This document shows, piece by piece, positions 8,417 to 16,410 of a stretch of DNA of 64,000 nucleotides; position 1 is the stretch's first letter, and every line of letters starts with the position of its first letter. The notes under the pieces are model-generated. The model ran no database searches. It saw only the letters and a list, made by a program, of their open reading frames with translations, and was not told where the DNA came from. This DNA is from Paenibacillus harenae. Lineage in GTDB: Bacteria; Bacillota; Bacilli; Paenibacillales; Paenibacillaceae. The position numbers and the translations under genes were made by a program. Where the stretch lies: contig NZ_JAUSST010000001.1 of assembly GCF_030812415.1 (NCBI RefSeq), forward strand, positions 310,001-374,000, given 5' to 3'.

Positions 8417-9523
8417 ATGATGTCCGAACGAATTGTCGTTAAGATCGGAAGCAGCTCGCTGACGTCCGAAGAAGGCGGCTTAAACAGCGAGCGTATCCAT
8501 TATTTCGCCTCGGAGCTGGCTGCTCTATACGCTAGCGGACACAGCGTTATGCTTGTGACATCCGGAGCGGTTGCGGCCGGATTCCGCCAGATCGGTTATG
8601 CTTCGAGGCCAAAGGCGGTCCATGAGAAGCAAGCGGCTGCGGCTGTCGGTCAAGCGCTGCTTATGCAAGCCTATCAGGAAGCATTCAGCAAATACGGTAT
8701 CGTAGCCGCACAAATTTTGCTTACGCGCGCGGATTTCTCCAATCGGCGCCGCATTCAGAACGCGCTTATGACGCTTGAGGAATTGCTGCATAAGCGAATT
8801 GTTCCGATCATCAATGAAAACGATACGGTTGCAACGGATGAACTCGTACCTAAGTTCGGCGACAATGATAACCTGTCGGCTCTCGTCGCCGCAATGGCCA
8901 AAGCATCCAAACTCGTCATCATAACGGATATGGACGGCTTATATACCGAGGATCCTCGTAAAAACCCGCAAGCGGTCAAGATCGAGCGCGTCGAGCAAAT
9001 ATCCGAGGATATATTGAAGCTTGCCGGCGGGGCCGGCTCATCGGTCGGCACGGGCGGCATGCGCTCGAAAATTGAAGCAGCCCGCATCGCCATGCGCGGC
9101 GGCGTTCCGGCTTTCATCGGAAAGGTGCAGCAGGAAGGCGATCTGTCGCTTGCCGTTGCAGGCAACGGACGCGGCACGTATTTCGATACGAAGCTGCATA
9201 GCTTGCCGATGAAGAAGCAATGGCTTGGCTTCCACTCGATGCCGCAAGGCCGGATAACGGTGGACGACGGCGCGGTTGAAGCCCTGCTCAAAGGCGGCAA
9301 AAGCCTCCTCCCCGCCGGCATAACGGCCATTGAAGGAGATTTCCATTCCGGAGATGTCGTAGAGGTTGCCACTCCGCAAGGCGAGACGATCGGTCGCGGC
9401 GTCATTAATTATGAAGCTTGGCAAGTTCAAGCGGTAGCCGGCCTAACGACCGAAGAGGTGAAGCGCCGGGTGGATGTCGGAAGAATCGAAGTCATTCATC
9501 GCGATGAATGGATTACGTTATAA
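8417..9523 (+). CDS. proB: Glutamate 5-kinase
   Basis: First step of proline synthesis: ATP-dependent phosphorylation of glutamate to gamma-glutamyl phosphate. 368 residues, with an amino-acid-kinase domain ('VVKIGSSSLTS', 'ENDTVATDEL', 'GTGGMRSKIEAA') and a C-terminal PUA domain from about residue 275. The start is ATG 8417 or the adjacent in-frame ATG 8420. It is the first gene after the T-box; ProB is normally the feedback-controlled enzyme. Confidence 0.96.
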   Translation: MMSERIVVKIGSSSLTSEEGGLNSERIHYFASELAALYASGHSVMLVTSGAVAAGFRQIGYASRPKAVHEKQAAAAVGQALLMQAYQEAFSKYGIVAAQILLTRADFSNRRRIQNALMTLEELLHKRIVPIINENDTVATDELVPKFGDNDNLSALVAAMAKASKLVIITDMDGLYTEDPRKNPQAVKIERVEQISEDILKLAGGAGSSVGTGGMRSKIEAARIAMRGGVPAFIGKVQQEGDLSLAVAGNGRGTYFDTKLHSLPMKKQWLGFHSMPQGRITVDDGAVEALLKGGKSLLPAGITAIEGDFHSGDVVEVATPQGETIGRGVINYEAWQVQAVAGLTTEEVKRRVDVGRIEVIHRDEWITL

Positions 9524-9553
9524 CCATTACTACTAATGAAGGAGGCAATCTGA

Positions 9554-10810
9554 ATGATAAGCGAAGTGAGACAGAAAGCAACGCTTGCGCAGAAAGCGGC
9601 AAGCACGATGAACAACTTAACGACAGACCAGAAAAACGAAGCGCTTACGCGAATGGCTGATCGGCTACTGGCGGAGAGCGAGGCTATTATTGCGGCAAAT
9701 GGACTTGATCTGCAGCGAGGGCGGGATCAAGGCACAAGCCCATCCCTGCTCGATCGTCTAGCTTTGAACAAGGCACGCGTCGAGGCAATTGCGGAAGGGT
9801 TGCGCCAGATCGTCTCCCTTCCCGATCCTGTTGGCGAATTGCTGGAACAATTCGATCGTCCGAACGGGCTGCGCGTCGAGAAGCGCAGAGTGCCGCTTGG
9901 CGTCATCGGCATGATCTATGAAGCACGACCTAATGTGACGGTAGACGCGACCGGCTTATGCCTCAAGACAGGCAACAGCGTTGTCCTGCGCGGCGGCTCC
10001 GCGGCAATCGAATCGAACCGCAAAATCGTAGAGGTGCTTCGCGGCGCCCTGACCGAGACGGCCATGCCTGCGGACGCAATCCAGCTTATCGAGGATTCCG
10101 ATCGCGCTTCAGTGAACGAAATGCTGAAGCTTAACGGCCTGCTTGACGTCGTTATTCCGCGCGGCGGAGCTTCGCTCATCCGTAACGTCGTCGAGAATGC
10201 GACGGTGCCGGTAATCGAGACCGGAGCAGGCATTTGTCATACGTTTATTGACGATAGCGCAATCTATCAAATGGCTGCGGAAATCGCGTTCAACGCTAAA
10301 GTTCAGCGTCCATCGGTTTGCAACTCCATGGAGACGATGCTCGTGCACGAAGCTTTCGCGGAGCGCCATCTCGCGCAGCTAGCCGAACGCTTCGTCGAAG
10401 CGAAAGTTGAGCTGCGCGGCTGCGGCCGGGTCGCCGAGCTTCTAAGCGGCATTCACGTGAAACCTGCTACGAATGAGGATTTTGCCACGGAATACAATGA
10501 TTACATTATGAATGTTCGTATTGTCGCCAATCTCGATGAAGCGCTTGCGCATATTCGTATGTTCGGCACGAAGCATTCCGAATGCATCGTTACGGAGAAT
10601 ATGGAGCATGCCGAGCGTTTCATACAAGAGGTCGACGCGGCAGCCGTATATCATAACGCCTCCACTCGCTTCACGGACGGCTTCGAATTCGGATTCGGAG
10701 CTGAGATCGGCATAAGTACGCAGAAGCTCCATGCACGCGGACCAATGGGTTTGCCTGCGCTTACATCGACCAAGTACCGCATTTACGGCAACGGACAAAT
10801 TCGCGGTTAA
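9554..10810 (+). CDS. proA: Gamma-glutamyl phosphate reductase
   Basis: NADPH-dependent reduction of gamma-glutamyl phosphate to glutamate-5-semialdehyde. 418 residues with the aldehyde-dehydrogenase-like fold: 'GVIGMIYEARPNVTVDA' near 120, and the catalytic Cys in 'QRPSVCNSMETMLVH'. AGGAGG precedes the ATG by 8 nt. It lies 30 bp after proB in the same operon. Confidence 0.96.
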   Translation: MISEVRQKATLAQKAASTMNNLTTDQKNEALTRMADRLLAESEAIIAANGLDLQRGRDQGTSPSLLDRLALNKARVEAIAEGLRQIVSLPDPVGELLEQFDRPNGLRVEKRRVPLGVIGMIYEARPNVTVDATGLCLKTGNSVVLRGGSAAIESNRKIVEVLRGALTETAMPADAIQLIEDSDRASVNEMLKLNGLLDVVIPRGGASLIRNVVENATVPVIETGAGICHTFIDDSAIYQMAAEIAFNAKVQRPSVCNSMETMLVHEAFAERHLAQLAERFVEAKVELRGCGRVAELLSGIHVKPATNEDFATEYNDYIMNVRIVANLDEALAHIRMFGTKHSECIVTENMEHAERFIQEVDAAAVYHNASTRFTDGFEFGFGAEIGISTQKLHARGPMGLPALTSTKYRIYGNGQIRG

Positions 10811-10846
10811 AGATAATCAACTATTGGGGTTGGAGGAGAAAACATC

Positions 10847-11716
10847 ATGACACAATTGACGCAAACCGGCATTGCATCGCTGCAGCTCTGCTTCTATGGC
10901 GCGGGCTCAATGGCCGAAGCGATCGCACGGGGACTTATTAACGAGAAGCTGCTTGCCGCAGGACAAATCTCGATGCTCAACCGTCAGAACCAAGAACGGT
11001 TGACGGAGCTTCATACGCAATACGGCGTACTAACGATCCTGCAAGGTTCATCCAACGATGCTTATATTCAGCAAGCCGATATTATTTTCCTTGCGATGAA
11101 GCCAAAGGACGCCGCGGAAGCCGTTAAAGCGATAAAACCGCTCGTATCGGCGAATCAGCTCGTTATTTCGGTTATTGCCGGACTGTCGATCGCTTCGATC
11201 GAACAGCTGCTTGGCGCCTCTGTACCCATTGTTCGCGCCATGCCGAATACGTCCAGCACGATCGGACTCGGCGCGACGGGCATCAGCTATTCCGATCGTG
11301 TAACGGCGCAACAAAGGCAGCTGACCGAAACGATCTTCCAGTCGGTCGGCATTACGGCAACGGTTGAAGAACCGCTTCAATCCGCCATTACCGGCGTATC
11401 CGGCAGCGGACCGGCTTACGTTTACTACTTCATGGAAGCGATGATGCAAGCGGCCGGCGAGCTCGGACTCGAGCCCGGCGCTGCCAAAGAGCTTGTCGTT
11501 CAAACGGTATTAGGCGCAGCGCAGATGGTTCGTGAAACCGGCGAAGAGCCTGCCGAGCTGCGGCGCAAAGTAACTTCTCCGAACGGAACGACGCAAGCGG
11601 CTATCGAGATGATGGCTGAATTCCGGCTAACCGAAACGATCATTAAGGGCATGCGCCGTTCAGCCGAACGCGCTGGCGAGCTAGGCGCTGCTATCGAGAG
11701 GAGCATTAACGAATGA
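10847..11716 (+). CDS. proC: Pyrroline-5-carboxylate reductase
   Basis: Last step of proline synthesis, 289 residues. N-terminal Rossmann motif 'CFYGAGSMAEAIARGL', then 'RAMPNTSSTIGLGATG', and the C-terminal dimerisation region 'SGSGPAYVYYFMEAM'. It is preceded by GGAGGAG and follows proA by 36 bp. Its stop overlaps the mtnW start by 4 bp (ATGA), which couples proline synthesis to methionine salvage. Confidence 0.96.
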   Translation: MTQLTQTGIASLQLCFYGAGSMAEAIARGLINEKLLAAGQISMLNRQNQERLTELHTQYGVLTILQGSSNDAYIQQADIIFLAMKPKDAAEAVKAIKPLVSANQLVISVIAGLSIASIEQLLGASVPIVRAMPNTSSTIGLGATGISYSDRVTAQQRQLTETIFQSVGITATVEEPLQSAITGVSGSGPAYVYYFMEAMMQAAGELGLEPGAAKELVVQTVLGAAQMVRETGEEPAELRRKVTSPNGTTQAAIEMMAEFRLTETIIKGMRRSAERAGELGAAIERSINE

Positions 11717-12942
11717 GCGGAGTATGTATCGCGACGTACCGTTCCTATGACGACAAAGCCGACTTTAACAAGAAGGCGCTCTCGATAGCCGTTGGCTTAA
11801 CGGTAGGCAGCTGGACGGAGCTTCCCGAAGCGAAGAAGGCCGAGATGGAGAAGCATCTCGGCAAAGTATTGTCCGTTGACGTGCACGAGCCTGCGAATGC
11901 CGCTCCGGGCGAGCGGTATGCCGATATTCGAATCGCTTATCCCGAAATTAACTTCAGCCGCGACATCCCCGCCCTGCTCGTCACCGTGTTCGGCAAGCTA
12001 TCCATGGACGGGCGTATCAAGCTGCTGGACCTCGACGTATCGGACGATTTCGCTTCCGCCTTCCCTGGACCGAAGTTCGGCTTGAACGGCGTACGCGACC
12101 TGATTGGCGTGCATGACCGTCCGCTGCTGATGAGCATCTTCAAGTCCGTTGTCGGTCACGATCTCGCGAACCTGCAGGATCAATTCTACAAGCAGGCGCT
12201 TGGCGGCGTCGATCTCATTAAAGACGATGAAATTTTGTTCGAAAATCCGCTTACGCCGTTAGAGAAACGCGTTGAGGCATGCATGGAAGCCGCGCGCAAG
12301 GCGGAGCAGGAAACCGGACAGAAGCTGCTCTATGCGGTCAATCTGACCGGCCCGACATCGCAGCTTGCAGCTAATGCGCGCAAAGCGATAGATGCAGGAG
12401 CGAACGCCTTGTTGTTTAATGTGCTCTCCTATGGCTATGACGCTCTGCATGAGCTAAGCAGCGATCCGACGATTCATGTCCCGATCGCCTCGCATCCGGC
12501 GCTGGCCGGCGCACTGTATCCGTCGCCGCATTACGGCATTAGCGCTTCGCTGCTGCTCGGCAAGCTGATGCGCCTAGCCGGTGCCGATCTCGCCCTCTTC
12601 CCTTCCCCATATGGCTCCGTCGTCATGCCGAAGGAAGAGAATATGGCCGTTAAGGAAGCTCTGCTTCAGCCGCTGCATCGGCTGCGGACAAGCTTCCCCG
12701 TCCCTTCGGCCGGCATCCACCCTGGACTGGTACCGCTCATCCTGAAAGACTTCGGCACCGATGTCGTCGTGAACGCGGGAGGCGGCATACACGGCCATCC
12801 GATGGGCACGTCAGCGGGCGGACAAGCATTCCGCATGGCTATTGCAGCAACCATGCAAGGCGTGCCTCTTCGCGAAGCCGGGGAACAGCAGGGCAACGAG
12901 CCGCTGAAGGCCGCAATTGACGCTTGGGGGATCAAGGAATAA
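11713..12942 (+). CDS. mtnW: 2,3-diketo-5-methylthiopentyl-1-phosphate enolase (RuBisCO-like protein)
   Basis: RuBisCO-like enolase of methionine salvage; it tautomerises 2,3-diketo-5-methylthiopentyl-1-phosphate. 409 residues, with the 'GVDLIKDDE' motif whose Lys170 corresponds to the carbamylated metal-binding lysine of the RuBisCO superfamily, and 'NAGGGIHGHPMGTSAGGQ' for phosphate binding. The start overlaps the proC stop by 4 bp. The next two genes are mtnX and mtnB, in the same order as B. subtilis mtnWXB. Confidence 0.95.
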   Translation: MSGVCIATYRSYDDKADFNKKALSIAVGLTVGSWTELPEAKKAEMEKHLGKVLSVDVHEPANAAPGERYADIRIAYPEINFSRDIPALLVTVFGKLSMDGRIKLLDLDVSDDFASAFPGPKFGLNGVRDLIGVHDRPLLMSIFKSVVGHDLANLQDQFYKQALGGVDLIKDDEILFENPLTPLEKRVEACMEAARKAEQETGQKLLYAVNLTGPTSQLAANARKAIDAGANALLFNVLSYGYDALHELSSDPTIHVPIASHPALAGALYPSPHYGISASLLLGKLMRLAGADLALFPSPYGSVVMPKEENMAVKEALLQPLHRLRTSFPVPSAGIHPGLVPLILKDFGTDVVVNAGGGIHGHPMGTSAGGQAFRMAIAATMQGVPLREAGEQQGNEPLKAAIDAWGIKE

Positions 12943-13622
12943 TGACAGCGAAGAAACGCATCGTATTTTGCGATTTTGACGGAACGATTACCGTAAACGA
13001 CAACATCATCGCCATCATTAACCACTTCAATCCGCCGGGCTGGAAGGAAATCGCGGAGAAGACGCTTGCGCAAGAGCTAACCATAATGGATGGCGTCGGT
13101 CAAATGTTCCGCCTCCTTCCCACCTCGCTTGAGCGCGAGGTCGTAGATTTCGGCATTACGAATGCGAAGATTCGCGACGGCTTTGCCGACTTTCTTGCCT
13201 TTTGCCGTGACGAGCAAATCGAATTCTACGTAACGAGCGGCGGCATCGATTTCTTCGTCTATCCGATTCTTGCGAGATTCGGCATTCCGGAGAACCATAT
13301 CTACTGCAACGGCAGCGATTTCACTGGCGAGCGAATCGAAATTACGTGGCCGAATCCTTGCGATCGTATATGCGGCAATAACTGCGGCATGTGCAAGACG
13401 ACGATTATGCGCCGATTCCCTGCCGACCAATATGAGCGAATTATAATTGGCGACAGCGTGACGGATTTCGAGGGCGCTAAGCTGGCCGACATCGTCTATT
13501 CCCGCTCCTACCTGACCACGAAGTGCAGGGAGCTTGGAATCGCACATACTGAATACGAGACTTTCAACGATATTATAAACAATATGAAGTCCGAGAGGAG
13601 TCACAAGCAGGATGAGCTTTGA
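12942..13622 (+). CDS. mtnX: 2-hydroxy-3-keto-5-methylthiopentenyl-1-phosphate phosphatase
   Basis: HAD-family phosphatase, 226 residues, that removes the 1-phosphate in methionine salvage. Motif I 'FCDFDGTIT' is at the N-terminus, and 'IIGDSVTDFEGAKLAD' (motif IV) is near residue 170. Cysteines 'CDRICGNNCGMCK' form a likely metal site. I chose the ATG at 12942 (TAATG overlap with mtnW) with AAGGA just before; an upstream TTG at 12924 would lie inside mtnW. Confidence 0.93.
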   Translation: MTAKKRIVFCDFDGTITVNDNIIAIINHFNPPGWKEIAEKTLAQELTIMDGVGQMFRLLPTSLEREVVDFGITNAKIRDGFADFLAFCRDEQIEFYVTSGGIDFFVYPILARFGIPENHIYCNGSDFTGERIEITWPNPCDRICGNNCGMCKTTIMRRFPADQYERIIIGDSVTDFEGAKLADIVYSRSYLTTKCRELGIAHTEYETFNDIINNMKSERSHKQDEL

Positions 13623-14265
13623 TCGAATTGCTTTAGAGGACAAGCAGAAGGCGTTCGCCGATCTGCGCGACGTGAAGGAGCTCTTCTCCTCGCGCGGCTG
13701 GTTCCCGGGCACAAGCGGGAATCTATCCGTTCGCGTCGGCGATTACAGCCCCGAACAATTCCAGTTTGCCATTACGGCTAGCGGCAAGGACAAGACCGTT
13801 CATACGCCGGAAGATTATTTATTCGTGGATCAGGACGGCAAACCTTGCGAGACGACGCGCCTGAAACCATCGGCCGAAACGTTAATCCATTGCGAGATTT
13901 ACCGCTTGACTGGCGCAGGAGCTATTTTCCATATCCATTCCGTATACAACAGCATCGTGTCCGAATATTTCTGGGATCGAAAGTCTGTTCCCGTAGATGG
14001 CGTCGAGCTTATTAAAGGGCTAAACATATGGGAGGAAGAAGCCCATATCGATATTCCGATCGTCTCGAATTTCGCCCATATTCCATCGATTATTCCGGAA
14101 GTAACGGAGCGTATTGTCAGCCATATTCCAGGCATCCTGCTGCGCAAGCACGGTATATATGCTTGGGGCGCCAATGCGTTCGAAGCGAAACGCCACATCG
14201 AAGCATTCGAATTTTTATTCGAGTACGTCTATCGCTGGGAGCTTCTGAACAAAGGGAACCGATAA
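13612..14265 (+). CDS. mtnB: Methylthioribulose-1-phosphate dehydratase
   Basis: Class II aldolase-family dehydratase, 217 residues, acting on methylthioribulose-1-phosphate in methionine salvage. Zn-binding histidines are visible in 'IFHIHSVYN' and 'LLRKHGIYAWG', with 'FPGTSGNLSVR' at the N-terminus. It overlaps mtnX by 11 bp and is the last gene before a terminator. The acireductone dioxygenase mtnD, the isomerase mtnA and the kinase mtnK are not in the window. Confidence 0.94.
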   Translation: MSFDRIALEDKQKAFADLRDVKELFSSRGWFPGTSGNLSVRVGDYSPEQFQFAITASGKDKTVHTPEDYLFVDQDGKPCETTRLKPSAETLIHCEIYRLTGAGAIFHIHSVYNSIVSEYFWDRKSVPVDGVELIKGLNIWEEEAHIDIPIVSNFAHIPSIIPEVTERIVSHIPGILLRKHGIYAWGANAFEAKRHIEAFEFLFEYVYRWELLNKGNR

Positions 14266-14278
14266 TTCAGATGAGAAA

Positions 14279-14315
14279 AAACCAGTTAGCCTATCATGGG
14301 TTGACTGGTTTTTTT
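14279..14315 (+). terminator. Rho-independent terminator of the pro-mtn operon
   Basis: AACCAGT...ACTGGTT stem with an inner CC/GG pair, followed by a T run, 14 bp after mtnB. Confidence 0.88.
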
Positions 14316-14364
14316 ATATACGAGCTGTCGGAAGCAGCAATCCTGCCCGATGCGTATGAAAACA

Positions 14365-14388
14365 TTGACTTTAACGCAACGTCAAGGT
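14365..14388 (+). promoter_or_regulatory. MerR-type operator overlapping a -35
   Basis: Dyad ACTTTAACG-N3-CGTCAAGGT at 14368-14388 (ACYTTRACG/CGTYAARGT), the layout typical of MerR-family operators between -35 and -10. TTGACT at 14365-14370 is a -35 candidate; the -10 is unclear. It lies 40 bp before the MerR-methyltransferase gene, which suggests autoregulation. Confidence 0.55.
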
Positions 14389-14427
14389 ACATCATGTTAA
14401 ATAGGTATAGGTATGGGAGGGATATAT

Positions 14428-15441
14428 GTGAAAGTGCACGAAGCTGCCCGCAGCTTAGGCGTGACGCCTCGAACGTTGCGTTTTTATGAGGAAAAAGGAC
14501 TCGTTCATCCCTATAAAGAGCCGTACAGCGGCTATCGCGCATATTCCGGCGACGACATGACGAAGCTTCGCTGGATCGTCTCGCTTAGAGAGCTGGGCAT
14601 GCCGCTGTCCGTTATTAAGGAGGCGCTCCAGACCATTCATCAGCCAAGCGAGTTCATCCGCATTGTTGACCATGCAAGAGCACAGCTATACGAAGAATGG
14701 GTTGCTGTGACACAGTCGCTTCAAGCATTGGATCATACGATCCGTTCTTGGCAGCAGCTCGGCGAGACCCAACTTGCCGATGCCGAAGCGGCTGCTTCGC
14801 GAATGAAGCAAAACAGAAGGATACGCGACTCATGGTCCGATCAATGGAACTACAACGAGATGGCCGCCCGTTATGGCGTCGAAGCGCCTCTAGCCGCGCT
14901 GGAGGGTCTTATTACGTCCGATCAGTATGAGCACGCGTTAATAAGAACATTGGAATGGATAGACCCCAAGAAGGGCGAGAGAGGCCTTGAGCTTGGCGGG
15001 GGAAGCGGCAATCTATCGGCAATGCTTGATGGCGCGGGAGCCGACCTAACGATCGTCGAGCAATCTCCGGCGATGATCCAGTTGCTCCATGAACGGATGC
15101 CGGCATCGGTCGTCAAGCAAGGCAACATGCTCGCTTTGCCGCTCGTCGAATCCAATTTTGCATTTATCGGCTGCAGCTTTGCGTTCCGCCATTTAAGCTC
15201 GTCCCAACAACTGCTTGCGCTGGAGGAGATGGATCGCGTATTATTGCCGGGCGGCCGCATTATAATTACAGACATCATGCAATCCGCCTTATCGCAAAAA
15301 CAGTCCGATACGCAAGAACAGCAGATGCACTTGCAGCTTCGACCCATCCAAGAATGGTTCGAAGCACGCGGCTACTCCGTTGTTGCCGAAGCCCTCGATC
15401 CAACAGCCGTATGGCTTATATACGCTTTGCGCGTTTCATAA
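14428..15441 (+). CDS. MerR-family regulator fused to a SAM-dependent methyltransferase
   Basis: 337 residues. Residues 1-70 are a MerR winged helix ('VHEAARSLGVTPRTLRFYEEKGLV', 'SGYRAYSGDDMTKLRWI'), followed by a helical linker (about 75-145). From about 180 comes a class I methyltransferase domain with SAM motif 'LELGGGSGNLSAML' and 'RVLLPGGRIIITD'. I start at the GTG at 14428, 7 nt after GGGAGGG; the in-frame ATG at 14413 lies upstream of that site. Methylation target and effector are unknown; the fusion suggests that SAM or the methylated ligand acts as the inducer. Confidence 0.88.
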   Translation: MKVHEAARSLGVTPRTLRFYEEKGLVHPYKEPYSGYRAYSGDDMTKLRWIVSLRELGMPLSVIKEALQTIHQPSEFIRIVDHARAQLYEEWVAVTQSLQALDHTIRSWQQLGETQLADAEAAASRMKQNRRIRDSWSDQWNYNEMAARYGVEAPLAALEGLITSDQYEHALIRTLEWIDPKKGERGLELGGGSGNLSAMLDGAGADLTIVEQSPAMIQLLHERMPASVVKQGNMLALPLVESNFAFIGCSFAFRHLSSSQQLLALEEMDRVLLPGGRIIITDIMQSALSQKQSDTQEQQMHLQLRPIQEWFEARGYSVVAEALDPTAVWLIYALRVS

Positions 15442-15472
15442 AAAAACCGTCAGGAAACTTACTCCTGACGGT
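15440..15472 (-). terminator. Rho-independent terminator (minus strand)
   Basis: 10-bp stem ACCGTCAGGA/TCCTGACGGT (15446-15455 with 15463-15472), followed by seven T on the minus strand. It closes the minus-strand transcript that reads through dnaD. It overlaps the stop of the convergent MerR-methyltransferase gene, and in the plus direction it lacks a T run. Confidence 0.85.
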
Positions 15473-15484
15473 CCCCTTCGGCGC

Positions 15485-15670
15485 CTATGTTGGATTATTG
15501 CTTTAACTATAACCCTCTTGAAGGCTTCCATATTCTGTGTTGAATATTCGCAGTAACTCTCCCTCGAATAGCGTCATTTTAGCCGTATAGCAACGAAGTT
15601 ACTGCAACTATCCAGTATAGCGTAAAGTCGGCTTTCCCAAAGCGCTTTATCCTGCAGAAATCCAACATAG
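15485..15670. repeat. Inverted-repeat element, MITE-like or structured RNA
   Basis: 186 bp bounded by perfect 12-bp inverted repeats (15485-15496 CTATGTTGGATT and its complement at 15659-15670). A nested 9-bp pair GCAGTAACT/AGTTACTGC lies at 15550-15558 and 15597-15605, and ATAGCG-type words repeat in the middle. There is no credible ORF. It fills the gap between the convergent MerR-methyltransferase and dnaD genes. It looks like a short non-autonomous element or an extended RNA hairpin; I cannot assign a family. Confidence 0.55.
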
Positions 15671-15696
15671 CCCAGGCTTCTACGACAAGCGACCTC

Positions 15697-16389
15697 TTAC
15701 CCTCGTCCTCCGCTTCGGAACTTCTGGGAGTGCGCGCGCGCTTCGTCCACATTCGTGACCCGATTGCGCCCCCATTCGAACAAGATCCGATCAATATATT
15801 TGAGACTTAGCTTGCCTGCGAACACGGCTTCCTTCAGAGCAAGCAGAATAAGCTCCTCCGAATACCGGTCTTGATCGAGCCATACGCTAATGGTCTCGCA
15901 TTCGAATGGCGATAACAGCCGGCCGAACTCTTGCTCGAACACATGAAACAATTGTCCTGCGCTTGTTACCGGATCTGCCGTTGCTTTTATGAGCTGACGC
16001 TCGGCTTTCTTCGTTTCACGCTTATGCTCGGCTGTCCAATCGGCAGCCTTCAGCAGCCACCCGCTCCAATTGTAGCGCTCCGACTGCATGCCGGTGACGC
16101 TATCGATATATTCGTCGATGGCCAGGAACTGATCCTTTATGAGCCTGTTCAGCATTTGCCCGATCGCTCTCGAGGTCGTGCCCATGCGAAGCGCCAGCTC
16201 TTCAGGCGTCGGGAAATCATTCTGCTCTGCTTCCGTGAACTGGATAAGCTGCAGCAGAAGCATGGCTTCCGAATCCGATAAATCGAGTTGTCTGTAACTG
16301 CGCAGCAGCATGGCAGACAAATATACGCCGCCCTCTTGCAGCGCGGCAGCCATGCCATGCGAATAAGCTTTCCATATTTCGTTACTCAC
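15697..16389 (-). CDS. dnaD: DnaD-family primosomal protein
   Basis: 230 residues, close to the usual length of DnaD, which remodels DNA at replication initiation and restart with DnaA and DnaB. The N-terminal winged helix is at about 25-95 ('LALRMGTTSRAIGQMLNRLIKD'). The C-terminal DnaB_2 domain is at about 130-215, with the conserved 'YIDRILFEWGRNRV' (YxxxIxxxW). In B. subtilis dnaD also lies in the dinG-ypmAB-aspB-asnS-dnaD cluster; aspB and asnS are absent here. Confidence 0.88.
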   Translation of the reverse strand: MSNEIWKAYSHGMAAALQEGGVYLSAMLLRSYRQLDLSDSEAMLLLQLIQFTEAEQNDFPTPEELALRMGTTSRAIGQMLNRLIKDQFLAIDEYIDSVTGMQSERYNWSGWLLKAADWTAEHKRETKKAERQLIKATADPVTSAGQLFHVFEQEFGRLLSPFECETISVWLDQDRYSEELILLALKEAVFAGKLSLKYIDRILFEWGRNRVTNVDEARAHSQKFRSGGRG

Positions 16390-16410
16390 TTCCGGCCGCC
16401 TTCCTTCCTC

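Noticed and set aside
15579..15794. Minus-strand open frame of 71 codons overlapping the end of dnaD
   Set aside because: Out of frame with dnaD, no start signal, and falls in the inverted-repeat element.
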